From Nocardia mangyaensis (GTDB lineage: Bacteria; Actinomycetota; Actinomycetes; Mycobacteriales; Mycobacteriaceae), in the NCBI RefSeq assembly GCF_001886715.1, contig NZ_CP018082.1, positions 992,001-1,056,000 on the forward strand: 64,000 nucleotides of DNA, read 5' to 3'. The notes beneath the pieces were generated by a model. That model ran no database searches. It was not told where the DNA came from and saw only the letters and a list, made by a program, of their open reading frames with translations. Positions 8,801 through 16,472 of the stretch are shown piece by piece. Position 1 is the first letter of the stretch; each line of letters begins with the position of its first letter. A program made the position numbers and the translations under genes.

Positions 8801-9484
8801 ACCGTCGCCCAGACCGAATCCCTGGCCACCGCCGGCGCGTTGAACACCTTGATTGCGGAAGACGAGCCCCACATCCCCGAATCCGGCGGTACCGAACCTC
8901 GCCTCGGCCGACCCGGCGGCGCCGCGGTGCGGGACGGACCAGCACGCCGCACGCCCGACCCGGCCCTTGCCCGGCGGGCGGCACTGTGGGCGGCGGGGGC
9001 GGCGGCGCGGGAGCGCTCGAACCTGCTGCCCGGCACCGGTCCCGCCGTCGCCGCGCCGTCCCTGCCCGGCATGACCGCACTCGAACTCGCCGCCGCCGAC
9101 GTCTGGGCCACCGGCATCTCACCCGACAGCTATCCCACCGAATTCCTGCGCGCGTACCTGAATTCGCTCGGCGTCGTCCCCGCCGCCGACCTGCTGCTCG
9201 TCGAGGACGGCGCCCGCATCCTGGTCGCCGGTGCCGTCACCCACCGCCAGCGCCCCGCCACCGCCGCCGGGGTCACCTTCCTCAATCTGGAAGACGAGAC
9301 CGGCATGGTCAATGTGGTCTGCTCGGTCGGCCTGTGGACCCGGTACCGCCGCCTGGCGCAGAGCGCGACCGCCCTCATCATCCGCGGCCGCGTCCAGAAC
9401 GCCGAGGGCGCGGCCAGCGTGCTCGCCGACCATCTCGAACACCTCGACCTGCGCATCGTCGCCCGCTCCCGCGATTTCCGCTGA
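5864..9484 (+). CDS. dnaE2: DnaE2, error-prone DNA polymerase III alpha subunit
   Basis: A 1206-residue translesion polymerase that, with ImuA' and ImuB, carries out damage-induced mutagenesis. It starts with the family's MGWSNGPPTWSELERVL, then the PHP domain (ELHAHSAYSFLDGAS), the polymerase palm with PDIDVDIESDRR, the fingers region (PESHSQSFASLVFYSAWFKLHHP) and a C-terminal OB fold (ETGMVNVVCSVGLW). It is longer than M. tuberculosis DnaE2 (about 1080): one Arg/Gly/Pro-rich insertion lies in the PHP domain near residues 130-205 and another near 1005-1060. AGAGGAG precedes the GTG start at good spacing. SOS control probably comes from the boxes before the upstream TPR gene. Confidence 0.95.
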   Translation: MGWSNGPPTWSELERVLSGKPSRRPAEQMHPGDGGDSPAWSRKRGAYQAGSLDRPAEPTVSYAELHAHSAYSFLDGASQPEELVEEAVRLGLEALALTDHNGFYGTVRFAEAAREYGMPTVFGAELSLGTDAEAAPGRGDAVRRRSVPRGGVRATPNTEPLGASTRRSGDDSAAGSGRVSAALGEEPARGHMFAPDSLPRNGFPDPAGPHLLVLARGQEGYRRLSREMAAAHMAAGEKGVLRYDLDTLAAAAGGHWHILTGCRKGHLRAALEQDLRDGDTRLTKAEAALRDLVERFGADRVSVELTHHGIATDDERNAYLIAVADRLGIPVLATTGAHFAAPAQRRRAMALAAIRARSSLDEMAGWLPSTGGAHLRSGAEMARLFAEHPHAVRTAAELARACAFDLRLIAPELPPFEVPDGHDENSWLRELTMRGAAKRYGPPERNPQAYRQIEHELAVIEKLTFPGYFLVVHDIVEFCKGNDILCQGRGSAANSAVCYAIGITNVDPVGNKLLFERFLSVDRDGPPDIDVDIESDRREEAIQHVYAKYGRDYAAQVANVITYRGKSSVRDAARALGFSPGQQDAWSKQVSRWSGVAAETGTDIPPAVLELAGELDGLPRHLGIHSGGMVICDRPIADVCPVEWARMAGRSVLQWDKDDCAAVGLVKFDLLGLGMLSALHYMIDLVAEHKGEQIELHALDLTEAGVYEMLSRADSIGVFQVESRAQMATLPRLKPREFYDLVVEVALIRPGPIQGGSVHPYIRRRNGKEPVTYDHPVLAKTLERTYGVPLFQEQLMQMAIDVAGFTPAEADQLRRAMGSKRSPEKMRRLKDRLYQGMYDLHGITDEVADRIYEKLYAFANFGFPESHSQSFASLVFYSAWFKLHHPAAFCAGLLRAQPMGFYSPQSLVADARRHGVRVHAPDINASRAEPTLENAGTEIRLGLSGVRHIGTDLADRIVTARVEHGPFASLLDLTGRVELTVAQTESLATAGALNTLIAEDEPHIPESGGTEPRLGRPGGAAVRDGPARRTPDPALARRAALWAAGAAARERSNLLPGTGPAVAAPSLPGMTALELAAADVWATGISPDSYPTEFLRAYLNSLGVVPAADLLLVEDGARILVAGAVTHRQRPATAAGVTFLNLEDETGMVNVVCSVGLWTRYRRLAQSATALIIRGRVQNAEGAASVLADHLEHLDLRIVARSRDFR

Positions 9485-9636
9485 CTCCGCGCTCGCCCGC
9501 CGGGTGTCGACCGCCCGTTCCGGCCTTGCGCAGGGGCGAGTCAGAACGCACGAGGCGAGGCCGCGCCGCGCCGAATCCGGCCGCCGCCCACGCCTACCTC
9601 GCTGACGAAAGCGGTGGTGCGCACTACGCTGCGATC

Positions 9637-10626
9637 ATGCGCAAGCTTGCCGTGGTGATGATCGGGTTGCTCGGACTGCTGTTCGTGGCCGGGTGTGGTG
9701 GTGTCGACAGCGAGAACACCGGGGCGTCCGTGCCGACGATGTCCCCGCCCGTCGCCGCGGAGGCGCCCGGATTCCGGGAGGGGGCACCGCCGAAAGACAG
9801 TCCGGCACCGGCGAACTCGGATCGCAAAGAGGTGATCACCGGCTCGATCGACGTGTCCGCCGAGGACCCGATCGCCGCCGCCGCGACCGTCACCGACCAG
9901 GTGAACGCCGTGGACGGCCGGATCGACAGCCGTACCGAACAGCCGGGCACCGACAAGCGCACCGCGCGGGCGGTGCTCAGTGTGCGAGTGCCCGCGGACA
10001 AGACCGACGCCTTCGTCACCGGGCTCGGCGGGGTCGGCACCGTCACCCGGGTCAGCACCAACCGCGACGACGTCACCATGCAGTGGCAGGACCTCGACGC
10101 CCGCATCCGGGCGCTGCAGTCCTCGGTCGACCGGTTGCGCGCGCTCATGGCGGGCGCGGCCAACACCGCCGACCTGATCGCCGCCGAGGAGGCGCTGGCG
10201 AGCAGGCAGGGTGAACTCGACAGCCTCACCGCGCAGAAGCGTTCCCTCGACGACCAGGTCGCCCTGTCGACCCTGACCATCACCCTCACCGCCGACGAGG
10301 ATCGCGCCCCCGGCGACCCCGACAACTTCTGGGACGGCATCGTCTCCGGCTGGCACTCGCTGGTCGACTGGCTGAAGGACGCGGTCGTGTTCGCCGGCAA
10401 GGCGGTGCCGTGGCTGGGCTTCCTCGCGGTGATCGGTGCCGTGTTGTGGGCGCTGGTGCGGTTGGTGCGTGGTCGCGGTCGCAAGACGGGTGCGGCGGTC
10501 TCCGCGCCTACCGCACTCGCGACGAAGCCGGACACCGGTGCGGAAGGAAAGCACTCGGTGGGCGAGGATCCGAAGGGAGCGGACAGTGCCGATGGTGCGG
10601 GCGACGATCAAGCCGAACAGCCGTAA
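9637..10626 (+). CDS. DUF4349 lipoprotein
   Basis: A 329-residue exported lipoprotein. The N-terminal signal ends in the lipobox LFVAGC (Cys about 21). The DUF4349 domain follows (KEVITGSIDVSAEDP through ALSTLTITLTADE), with a central coiled-coil stretch (LDARIRALQSSVDRLRALM and EALASRQGELDSLTAQK), then a transmembrane helix (VPWLGFLAVIGAVLWALVRLV) and a charged cytoplasmic tail. The lipid anchor and TM helix together would hold the coiled coil at the outer membrane face. Function is unknown in the family. The tail overlaps the next gene by 41 bases. Confidence 0.85.
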   Translation: MRKLAVVMIGLLGLLFVAGCGGVDSENTGASVPTMSPPVAAEAPGFREGAPPKDSPAPANSDRKEVITGSIDVSAEDPIAAAATVTDQVNAVDGRIDSRTEQPGTDKRTARAVLSVRVPADKTDAFVTGLGGVGTVTRVSTNRDDVTMQWQDLDARIRALQSSVDRLRALMAGAANTADLIAAEEALASRQGELDSLTAQKRSLDDQVALSTLTITLTADEDRAPGDPDNFWDGIVSGWHSLVDWLKDAVVFAGKAVPWLGFLAVIGAVLWALVRLVRGRGRKTGAAVSAPTALATKPDTGAEGKHSVGEDPKGADSADGAGDDQAEQP

Positions 10627-10813
10627 AGGCCCCCTCGTCGAAGTCGCCGACGACGGCACCCTCACCCTCTACGTCCGCGCCCCCGCCGTCGAGGGCAAGG
10701 CCAACAAGGCCGCCATCGAACTACTCGCCACCCACTTCGGCGTCTCGAGGTCCGCGGTGCGCCTGTCCGCGGGCGCGACCTCCCGCTTCAAACGCTTCGA
10801 GGTCGACATCTGA
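10586..10813 (+). CDS. DUF167 (YggU) family protein
   Basis: A 75-residue small alpha/beta protein of the DUF167/YggU family. VRATIKPNSRKG at the start, VRAPAVEGKANKAAIELLA in the middle and RLSAGATSRFKRFEVD at the end cover the whole family length. Function is unknown. The GTG at 10586 is chosen for AAGGGAG at 10573-10579; ATG 10592 is an alternative. It overlaps the DUF4349 gene in another frame, so it is probably translated from the same message. Confidence 0.85.
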   Translation: MPMVRATIKPNSRKGPLVEVADDGTLTLYVRAPAVEGKANKAAIELLATHFGVSRSAVRLSAGATSRFKRFEVDI

Positions 10814-10869
10814 GCGCCGGCGAGCTGATCGTCGTCGGGCGTGATCCACGGCGACCGGGCCGAGGCTGG

Positions 10870-11334
10870 TCACACCGCCCCGGGAAATCCCAGCTGCCGC
10901 CATGCCTCGTAGACCGTCACCGCGGCCGCGTTCGACAGGTTCATCGAGCGCCGACCGGGGAGCATCGGGATGCGGACCTGGTCGGTGATCGCCGGGTCGG
11001 CGAGCACCTGCTCGGGTAACCCGGTGGGTTCGGTGCCGAACAGGAGGGCGTCTCCGTCGCGGTAGGCGATGTCGGTGTAGCGGGTGCCGGCCTGGGTGGT
11101 GAAGGCGAAGACCCGGCCGGGTTCGATCACGGTCCAGGCGGTCGCCAGGTCGGGATGCACCCTCACCACGGCGAGGTCGTGATAGTCCAGACCGGCGCGG
11201 CGGAGCTTGGACTCGGACAGGTCGAAGCCCAGCGGCTCGATCAGATGCAGCGCACAGCCGGTACCGGCGGCGAGGCGGATCGCGTTGCCGGTGTTCGGGG
11301 GTATCACGGGATTGTGAAAGATCAGATGCAGCAC
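10870..11334 (-). CDS. trmL: tRNA (cytidine(34)-2'-O)-methyltransferase TrmL
   Basis: A 154-residue SPOUT methyltransferase of the TrmL/SpoU group (M. tuberculosis SpoU, Rv3366), which 2'-O-methylates the wobble base of some leucine tRNAs. [27 protein letters not shown] at the start is diagnostic; [11 protein letters not shown] and [28 protein letters not shown] form the knotted SAM-binding site. Length is full for the family. It is divergent from the DUF3017 gene with a 64-base gap and convergent with the DUF167 gene. Confidence 0.93.
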   Translation of the reverse strand: MLHLIFHNPVIPPNTGNAIRLAAGTGCALHLIEPLGFDLSESKLRRAGLDYHDLAVVRVHPDLATAWTVIEPGRVFAFTTQAGTRYTDIAYRDGDALLFGTEPTGLPEQVLADPAITDQVRIPMLPGRRSMNLSNAAAVTVYEAWRQLGFPGAV

Positions 11335-11398
11335 AGCGGATCACTCTCCCATGTGGCTGTGCGCCCGCCCGCAGGCGGCATCTGGAACAATCGGGCCC

Positions 11399-11725
11399 GT
11401 GAACAAGGCGGAGACCACCGGCAAGCACCGGGTCGCACGGTTGAGCGCGGGGGAGCAGTACCTGCGCAGTCACCTGCCGATGACTGTGGTGAGCGCGCTG
11501 ATCGTGGTCGCGATCGTGTTCGTCGCGTGGGATCGGTGGCGTCGCGGCGCGCTGATCTTCGGCAGCGCCGCCCTGGTGGCCGCCGCCTTCCGGTTGTGCC
11601 TGCCGACCGTGCAGGTGGGCCTGCTCGCTGTCCGGAGCAAGCCCTTCGACGTCGCCGCGCTCACCGCGCTGGGCAGCGCCATCGTCTTCCTGGCCGCCAC
11701 CATCAACACTCTCGGCGTCAACTGA
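11399..11725 (+). CDS. DUF3017 membrane protein
   Basis: A 108-residue membrane protein with three predicted helices: MTVVSALIVVAIVFVAW, GALIFGSAALVAAAFRLCLP and VAALTALGSAIVFLAATI. It matches the actinobacterial DUF3017 family (Rv3355c-like), which lies beside folD in mycobacteria; folD is absent here. The start is GTG 11399; no strong ribosome-binding site is visible. Function is unknown. Confidence 0.8.
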   Translation: MNKAETTGKHRVARLSAGEQYLRSHLPMTVVSALIVVAIVFVAWDRWRRGALIFGSAALVAAAFRLCLPTVQVGLLAVRSKPFDVAALTALGSAIVFLAATINTLGVN

Positions 11726-11748
11726 GCCCGGTCGTCGAGAGCGAACGC

Positions 11749-11774
11749 CACCAGAGCCTGGTGATCGACTGTCC
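11749..11774. repeat. Dispersed inverted-repeat element, copy 2
   Basis: CACCAG-AGC-CTGGTG (11749-11763) forms a tight hairpin, followed by ATCGACTGTCC. The reverse complement of 11756-11774 matches 4167-4185 at 18 of 19 bases. Like copy 1, it lies between convergent genes (DUF3017 end at 11725, oxygenase gene end at 11792). Confidence 0.5.
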
Positions 11775-11791
11775 GGGTCGCGGCGGGTGGG

Positions 11792-12748
11792 CTACGCGGT
11801 TTCGGGGATCTTGTGGTCCCAGAGGCTGCAGTGGCCCTTGCTGCCGTAGCGCTCGCGGGCTTGCGCGGGGGTGATCGTGCGGGGAGTGGTCGGCTCGCCT
11901 GATCGTGTGTGCGCGGCGAGGATCTGGCCGGTCATCGGGGCGATGTAGGGCGCTGCCTTGATCAGGGCGAAGTTGTCGCGGCGCGTGCTGAGCCAGGCGA
12001 TCGCGGTGGCAGGCAGGCGCACGGCCGGGCCGAGGATCCGGGGCAGGTCGAAGCGGCCGAGTTCGCGCATCCAGATCGGCAGGGTCGGGATGGTCGCCAA
12101 CGAGAGCAACCGGCTGCCGAGCGCGAACGGCAGGCCCTTGCTGGGCGGCGTCCACAGCAGATAGTGCATGCCGCGCACCGCGCGCTCGGAGGAGCACAGC
12201 TGGGGCCGGACCCGCTCGAAGTACGCGCGCACCTCCGCGCGCGAACGCGGCACGTCGGCGGGCTTGCAGGTCTGCAGCTCGGCCGCGATCACGCATTCGG
12301 CCCAGTACCGGTCCTCCTCCGCGGCGCTCAGCGGCCCCGGCCCGTACATCTCGTACGCCTTGAGCACCGAGTGCCAGCCGGTGACGTGGATCCACAGCTG
12401 CGAGTCGGGATTGTTGGCGCTGTAGCGCTTGCCGCTGATCGGTTCGATGCCCGTCATCGAGGCGTGCACCGTCATCAGGTGTTCGGAGGCCTGGATGGCG
12501 GTGCGCCCGTCGCCGAGAGCGACCAGCAGGAAGTACGACAGCGTGTGGTCCAGGCGCGTGCGCGGGTTGTCGTAGATCCCCTCCGAATCGGCGACGGCGG
12601 CGGTCAGGAACGGGTCGAAGTGTTCGAGGGTGACCGCGCGCTGGAACCCGATCAGCGCGGTCGGTGACGCCCACACCTTCCAGCTGGGGGAATCCGGTCC
12701 GAAGAAGCCGTAGTCGTCGCGACGCAGGGTAGCCGGGTCGAAGGCCAT
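11792..12748 (-). CDS. MpaB-type oxygenase family protein (DUF2236), copy 1
   Basis: A 318-residue protein of the oxygenase MpaB/DUF2236 family, whose members include the rubber oxygenase Lcp and are often haem-binding. Family features are DYGFFGPDSPSWKVW near the N-terminus, the central SEHLMTVHASMTGI and LWIHVTGWHSVLKAYEMYGPGPLS, and HYLLWTPPSKGLPFALGSRLLS towards the C-terminus. The ATG at 12748 is preceded by AAAGGAG at good spacing. It is divergent from a TetR gene, with direct repeats between them, so it is likely that regulator's target. A second family member occurs at 33349. Confidence 0.82.
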   Translation of the reverse strand: MAFDPATLRRDDYGFFGPDSPSWKVWASPTALIGFQRAVTLEHFDPFLTAAVADSEGIYDNPRTRLDHTLSYFLLVALGDGRTAIQASEHLMTVHASMTGIEPISGKRYSANNPDSQLWIHVTGWHSVLKAYEMYGPGPLSAAEEDRYWAECVIAAELQTCKPADVPRSRAEVRAYFERVRPQLCSSERAVRGMHYLLWTPPSKGLPFALGSRLLSLATIPTLPIWMRELGRFDLPRILGPAVRLPATAIAWLSTRRDNFALIKAAPYIAPMTGQILAAHTRSGEPTTPRTITPAQARERYGSKGHCSLWDHKIPETA

Positions 12749-12788
12749 GGCACGTGCTCCTTTGCAGTGCTGAGGCGAACCTCGCAGG

Positions 12789-12837
12789 TGAATACAACGC
12801 AACCGTAGCAATTGATCGAAATGAATACAACGGTTGT
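12789..12837. promoter_or_regulatory. Repeated operator in the oxygenase/TetR divergent promoter
   Basis: TGAATACAACG occurs twice as a direct repeat (12789-12799 and 12822-12832), 33 bases apart, about three helical turns. The second copy continues into the palindrome CAACGGTTG (12828-12836). This is the expected layout for a TetR protein repressing both divergent genes. Confidence 0.6.
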
Positions 12838-12888
12838 GTAGGATTTGGGCACCGGACCGGGCCTCGGTCGGATACGGGAGGTGAGCGG

Positions 12889-13533
12889 GTGACCGCAACG
12901 CAGGAGCAACGACCGCGCCGTCGCTACGCCCCGCGCCTGCCGCCGCACGAGCGCCGCGCCCAGCTGCTCGATGCCGCGTTCGCCGTGCTCGGCCGGTTGG
13001 AGCTGCACGAGCTGAGCATGGAAGCCGTCGCGCAGGAGGCCGGCGTCGGAAAACCCGTGCTGTACACGGTGTTCAAGACCCGCGCCGAACTGGTCGAGGC
13101 CCTGCTGGAACGCGAGAGCGAACGCGGCCTCGCCCAGATCGCCGACACCCTGCCGGAGAACCTGATCGGCAGCGATCCGATCGAAGCCGCCCTGGCCACG
13201 GTCGAGGCGTTCGTCGGTGTGGCACTGGCGAATCCGACGCGCTGGCGGCTCATCCTCGCCACCCCGGCGAGCGCGCCCGACGAATACCGTGCCGCCCTGC
13301 GCAATTCCCGCGCCGACATTCTCGAGCGCGCGGAATCCCTTGTCCGCGTGGGTATCGCGATGCTGCCGCGCTGGTCGGCCATGGACGCGGCGCTGCTGGC
13401 GAACTCGACACTCACCGTCGCCGAGATGCTCGGGCGACTGGCGGTCAGCGAGCCGGCGGAATATCCGCGCGAACGTCTCCAGGACTACGTGCGCTCGATC
13501 GTCACCTTGCTGGCCGGGACCACCAAGCGTTGA
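12889..13533 (+). CDS. TetR-family transcriptional regulator
   Basis: A 214-residue TetR regulator. The N-terminal helix-turn-helix runs from ERRAQLLDAAFAVLGR to VAQEAGVGKPVLYTVFKTRAELVEALLERE, with a divergent ligand-binding half. The GTG at 12889 follows GGGAGGTGAG; upstream in-frame sequence would run through the operator. It probably represses itself and the divergent oxygenase gene. It ends one base before the metX stop codon on the other strand. Confidence 0.85.
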   Translation: MTATQEQRPRRRYAPRLPPHERRAQLLDAAFAVLGRLELHELSMEAVAQEAGVGKPVLYTVFKTRAELVEALLERESERGLAQIADTLPENLIGSDPIEAALATVEAFVGVALANPTRWRLILATPASAPDEYRAALRNSRADILERAESLVRVGIAMLPRWSAMDAALLANSTLTVAEMLGRLAVSEPAEYPRERLQDYVRSIVTLLAGTTKR

Positions 13534-13534
13534 C

Positions 13535-14683
13535 TCAGCGGTTCTCCCGCGCCAAGCGCATGGTCTCGGTGAGCAGCTTGGCCACCGCGGCGGCCTCGGT
13601 GAGGAAGCCGTCGTGTCCGTCGCGCGAGTGCACGATCTCGAGTCCGGCGCAGCCCGGCAGCCCCTCGGCCAGCTCGGCCTGGGTGTGCAGGGGATAGAGG
13701 CGATCGGAGTCGACACCGCCCACCACGCACGGCACCCGCGTCGAGGCGAGCGCGGCGGCGACACCACCGCGACCGCGACCGATGTCGTGGCGGTTCATGG
13801 CCTCGCTGAGCAGCACATAGGTGGCCGGGTCGAAGCGCTGGACCAGCTTCTCGGCCTGGTGCTCCAGGTAGCTCTGCACCGCGTAGCGGCCACCCTGCCA
13901 CGGGTCCTCGTCGCCCTGGGGGCGATTGGTGAAGCGGTGGTCGAGTTCGCCCTCGGTGCGGTAGGTCAGGTGCGCGATGCGGCGGGCCAGGCCCATGCCG
14001 GTCGTCGGCGCGCGGCCGGTGCCGTGATAGTCGCCGCCCTGCCAGTCCGGGTCGGCCGTGATGACGGCCATCTGGGTGGTCTGGGTGCCGATCTGATCGG
14101 CGGTGGCCCGCGCGCCGACAGCGAGCACCAGCGCCGCCGAGACCCGCTCGGGCTTGTCGATCATCCACTCGAGCACCCGCATGCCGCCCATCGAGCCACC
14201 GACCACCGAGGCCAGGCGCTCGATGCCGAGCACGTCGAGCAGCTGAGCCTCGGCGGTCACCTGATCACGGATGGTCAACTCGGGAAAACGCGCGCCCCAC
14301 GGCTTGCCGTCGGGCGCGAGCGTGGACGGCCCGGTGCTGCCCTTGCAGCCGCCGAGCACGTTGGTGGCGATCACACACCATTCGTCGGTGTCGATCGGCG
14401 CGCCGGGGCCTACCATGCCCTCCCACCAGCCGGGCTGGGCATTGTCGGCACTGGTGATGACGTGCGAGTCACCGGTGAGCGCGTGTTCGACGAGCACCAC
14501 GTTGTCCAGGGTGGGCGAGAGCTCACCCCAGCGTTGCACCGCCAGCCGCACATCGGGGACGACGGCGCCGTTCTCCAGCGCAACCTCCCCGATGGCGACC
14601 ACGCCGAGACGCCCGTCCGGCGGTGGCAGCAGAGCCACTCCGGTGCCGGGACGGGCGATCGGCGATTCGGTGCTCACAGTCAC
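13535..14683 (-). CDS. metX: Homoserine O-acetyltransferase
   Basis: A 382-residue alpha/beta-hydrolase-fold enzyme that acetylates homoserine with acetyl-CoA, the first committed step of methionine synthesis (MetA/MetX of mycobacteria). The nucleophile elbow [14 protein letters not shown] carries the catalytic serine at about residue 157; the LYPLHTQ aspartate region and the [10 protein letters not shown] histidine complete the triad. [14 protein letters not shown] is family-specific. The GTG start overlaps the metC stop by four bases (GTGA), so translation is coupled and both fall under the metC leader. Confidence 0.95.
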   Translation of the reverse strand: MTVSTESPIARPGTGVALLPPPDGRLGVVAIGEVALENGAVVPDVRLAVQRWGELSPTLDNVVLVEHALTGDSHVITSADNAQPGWWEGMVGPGAPIDTDEWCVIATNVLGGCKGSTGPSTLAPDGKPWGARFPELTIRDQVTAEAQLLDVLGIERLASVVGGSMGGMRVLEWMIDKPERVSAALVLAVGARATADQIGTQTTQMAVITADPDWQGGDYHGTGRAPTTGMGLARRIAHLTYRTEGELDHRFTNRPQGDEDPWQGGRYAVQSYLEHQAEKLVQRFDPATYVLLSEAMNRHDIGRGRGGVAAALASTRVPCVVGGVDSDRLYPLHTQAELAEGLPGCAGLEIVHSRDGHDGFLTEAAAVAKLLTETMRLARENR

Positions 14684-15996
14684 GTGGTCGCCGCCGCGAA
14701 ACCGGCCCGCAGATCGGCCAGGATGTCGTCGATACCCTCGATGCCCACGGCGAGCCGGACCAGGCCGGGCTTGACGCCCGCGGCCAGCTGCTCCTCCGGT
14801 GTCAACTGCGAATGCGTGGTCGACGCCGGGTGAATCACGAGAGAACGCACATCCCCGATGTTAGCGACATGGCTGTGCAGGCTGAGCGCGTCCACGAACT
14901 TCTTGCCCGCGTCGACGCCACCGGCCAGCTCGAAGGCCACGATCGCACCCGCGCCCTTCGGCGCCAGTTCCTTGGCCCGCGCGTGCCAGGGCGAGGACTC
15001 GAGGCCCGCGTAGTGCACCGTCTCGACGCCGGGCTGCTCGGCGACGAACTTCGCGACCACCTCGGCATTGGCCACGTGCCGCTCGACGCGCAGGCTCAGC
15101 GTCTCGATGCCCTGCGCGATGAGGAAGGCGTTGAACGGCGACACCGCCGCGCCGAGGTCGCGCAGCAGCTGTACGCGAGCCTTGAGCGCGAAGGCGGGCG
15201 CGCCCAGGTCGGCGAAGACCGCGCCGTGGTAGCTCGGGTCGGGCTCGGTGAAGCCGGGATAGCGGGACTTGCCGTCGGCGTCGCGCACGGTCCAGTCGAA
15301 GGTGCCGCCGTCGACGATCACCCCGGCCACCGCGGCGCCGTGGCCGCCCAGGTACTTGGTGGCCGAGTGCACGACGATGTCGGCGCCGTGGGCCAGCGGC
15401 TGGATCAGGTACGGGGTCGCGACGGTGTTGTCGACGATCAGCGGCAGGCCCGCCGCGTGCGCGACACCGGCGATGCCGGGGATGTCGAAGACCGCGCTGC
15501 TCGGGTTGGCGATGGTCTCGCCGTAGAGGGCCTTGGTGTTGGGCCGGATCGCGGCTTCCCACTGGGCGAGGTCGTCGGGGTCTTCGACGAAGGAGACCTC
15601 GATGCCGAGCTTGGGCAGCGAGTAGTGGAACAGGTTGTAGGTGCCGCCGTAGAGGTGCGGGCTGGACACGATGTGGTCGCCCGCGCTCGCCAGGTTCAGG
15701 ATCGCGTAGGTCTCGGCGGCCTGACCGGAGGCCAGCAGCAGTGCCGCGACGCCGCCTTCCAGCGCGGCCACGCGCTGCTCCACCGCGTCCTGGGTGGGGT
15801 TCATGATCCGGGTGTAGATGTTGCCCGGCTCGGCGAGACCGAACAGCGCGGCGGCGTGGTCGGTGTCACGGAAGGTGTAGGAGGTGGTCTGGTAGATCGG
15901 CAGGGCCCGCGCGTTGGTCGCGGCGTCGGGGGCTTGGCCCGCGTGGACCTGCTTGGTCTCGAACGACCAGTTCTCGGGCAGGGTGGAGTTGGACAT
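14680..15996 (-). CDS. metC: O-acetylhomoserine sulfhydrylase (MetC/MetY type)
   Basis: A 438-residue PLP enzyme that makes homocysteine from O-acetylhomoserine and sulfide; it is called MetC in mycobacteria and MetY or MetZ elsewhere. The PLP lysine is in [11 protein letters not shown] (about residue 210). The fold is marked by [31 protein letters not shown] and [13 protein letters not shown]. The ATG at 15996 follows CTGGAG at 8-base spacing. The roughly 190-base leader holds a SAM-IV riboswitch and a Cys-rich leader peptide, both expected to lower expression when product is plentiful. Confidence 0.94.
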   Translation of the reverse strand: MSNSTLPENWSFETKQVHAGQAPDAATNARALPIYQTTSYTFRDTDHAAALFGLAEPGNIYTRIMNPTQDAVEQRVAALEGGVAALLLASGQAAETYAILNLASAGDHIVSSPHLYGGTYNLFHYSLPKLGIEVSFVEDPDDLAQWEAAIRPNTKALYGETIANPSSAVFDIPGIAGVAHAAGLPLIVDNTVATPYLIQPLAHGADIVVHSATKYLGGHGAAVAGVIVDGGTFDWTVRDADGKSRYPGFTEPDPSYHGAVFADLGAPAFALKARVQLLRDLGAAVSPFNAFLIAQGIETLSLRVERHVANAEVVAKFVAEQPGVETVHYAGLESSPWHARAKELAPKGAGAIVAFELAGGVDAGKKFVDALSLHSHVANIGDVRSLVIHPASTTHSQLTPEEQLAAGVKPGLVRLAVGIEGIDDILADLRAGFAAATT

Positions 15997-16032
15997 GGTG
16001 ATGCTCCAGGGGGTTGTTCGCCGGGTATCTCG

Positions 16033-16065
16033 TCAGCTGGGTCGGATCGACGGGCAACAACACAT
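16033..16065 (-). CDS. Poly-cysteine leader peptide MCCCPSIRPS
   Basis: A ten-codon frame, ATG-TGT-TGT-TGC-CCG then SIRPS and TGA. It has AGGAGG five bases before the ATG, a stronger ribosome-binding site than that of metC. Three consecutive Cys codons in a leader upstream of sulfur genes fit the poly-cysteine attenuators described in mycobacteria, where ribosome stalling at low cysteine raises expression downstream. The Cys codons (16054-16062) can pair with 16013-16023, just before the metC ribosome-binding site. It is too short to recognise by similarity; the assignment rests on codons, ribosome-binding site and context. Confidence 0.65.
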   Translation of the reverse strand: MCCCPSIRPS

Positions 16066-16078
16066 GGTGGCCTCCTAC

Positions 16079-16190
16079 GAATGCGCGCTTGCCCTCGACC
16101 TTCGAGGGCCCGGTCATCACCCGGAGCACCCCACCGCAGCTGGAGGGTTGCCGACCAGCGAGCCGGGGCTTGACGCTGGTACTCATGACC
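16079..16190 (-). promoter_or_regulatory. SAM-IV riboswitch upstream of metC-metX
   Basis: Read on the minus strand, the element begins GGTCATGAGTACCAGCGTC and continues with AAGCCCCGGCTCGCTGG, CCGGCAACCCTCC-like sequence, GCGGTGGGGTGCTCCGGG and TGATGACC closing the first stem. It ends with a CCCTCGA-AGG-TCGAGGG hairpin and GCAAGCGCG. This matches my memory of the M. tuberculosis SAM-IV aptamer almost base for base in the core. It binds S-adenosylmethionine and reduces expression of methionine genes. The 3' boundary is approximate. Confidence 0.88.
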
Positions 16191-16198
16191 TTGCCGTC

Positions 16199-16204
16199 AT
16201 GTTA
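16199..16204 (-). promoter_or_regulatory. -10 element of the metC-metX promoter
   Basis: TAACAT (TANNNT type) ends nine bases before the first base of the riboswitch, which puts the transcript start at or just before the aptamer. No convincing -35 is seen, which is common in actinobacteria. Confidence 0.5.
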
Positions 16205-16362
16205 ACCGGACATCTCGCCCGCGCGGAAATTTCTCCCGATTTCGTCGAGAAGATCACTGGTCGGCGCGGTGTGTCGCCGCCGCAGTCCCGCACAGCGGGC
16301 CCTCCCATCGCGGTGAGGTCACTGGCAGCAGTACGCTTGTCTTGTTTGCACCACACGTCCCG

Positions 16363-16391
16363 CAGACAACGCGGGGCATATACGTTGTCTG
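16363..16391. promoter_or_regulatory. Inverted repeat over the icd promoter
   Basis: CAGACAACG and CGTTGTCTG are perfect 9-base arms with an 11-base spacer. The spacer holds CATATA, and a TATACG -10-like hexamer overlaps the right arm, so a bound protein would affect icd transcription. The site is about 80 bases before the icd start. The regulator is unknown; it does not look like the corynebacterial AcnR site. Confidence 0.5.
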
Positions 16392-16472
16392 TTGGAACAG
16401 CTGGGGTCCGCTCACAAGCGTGTTCGCCTGGCCGTGCAATGAGGGCACCATCCTAGGAGGACACGAAGATCC

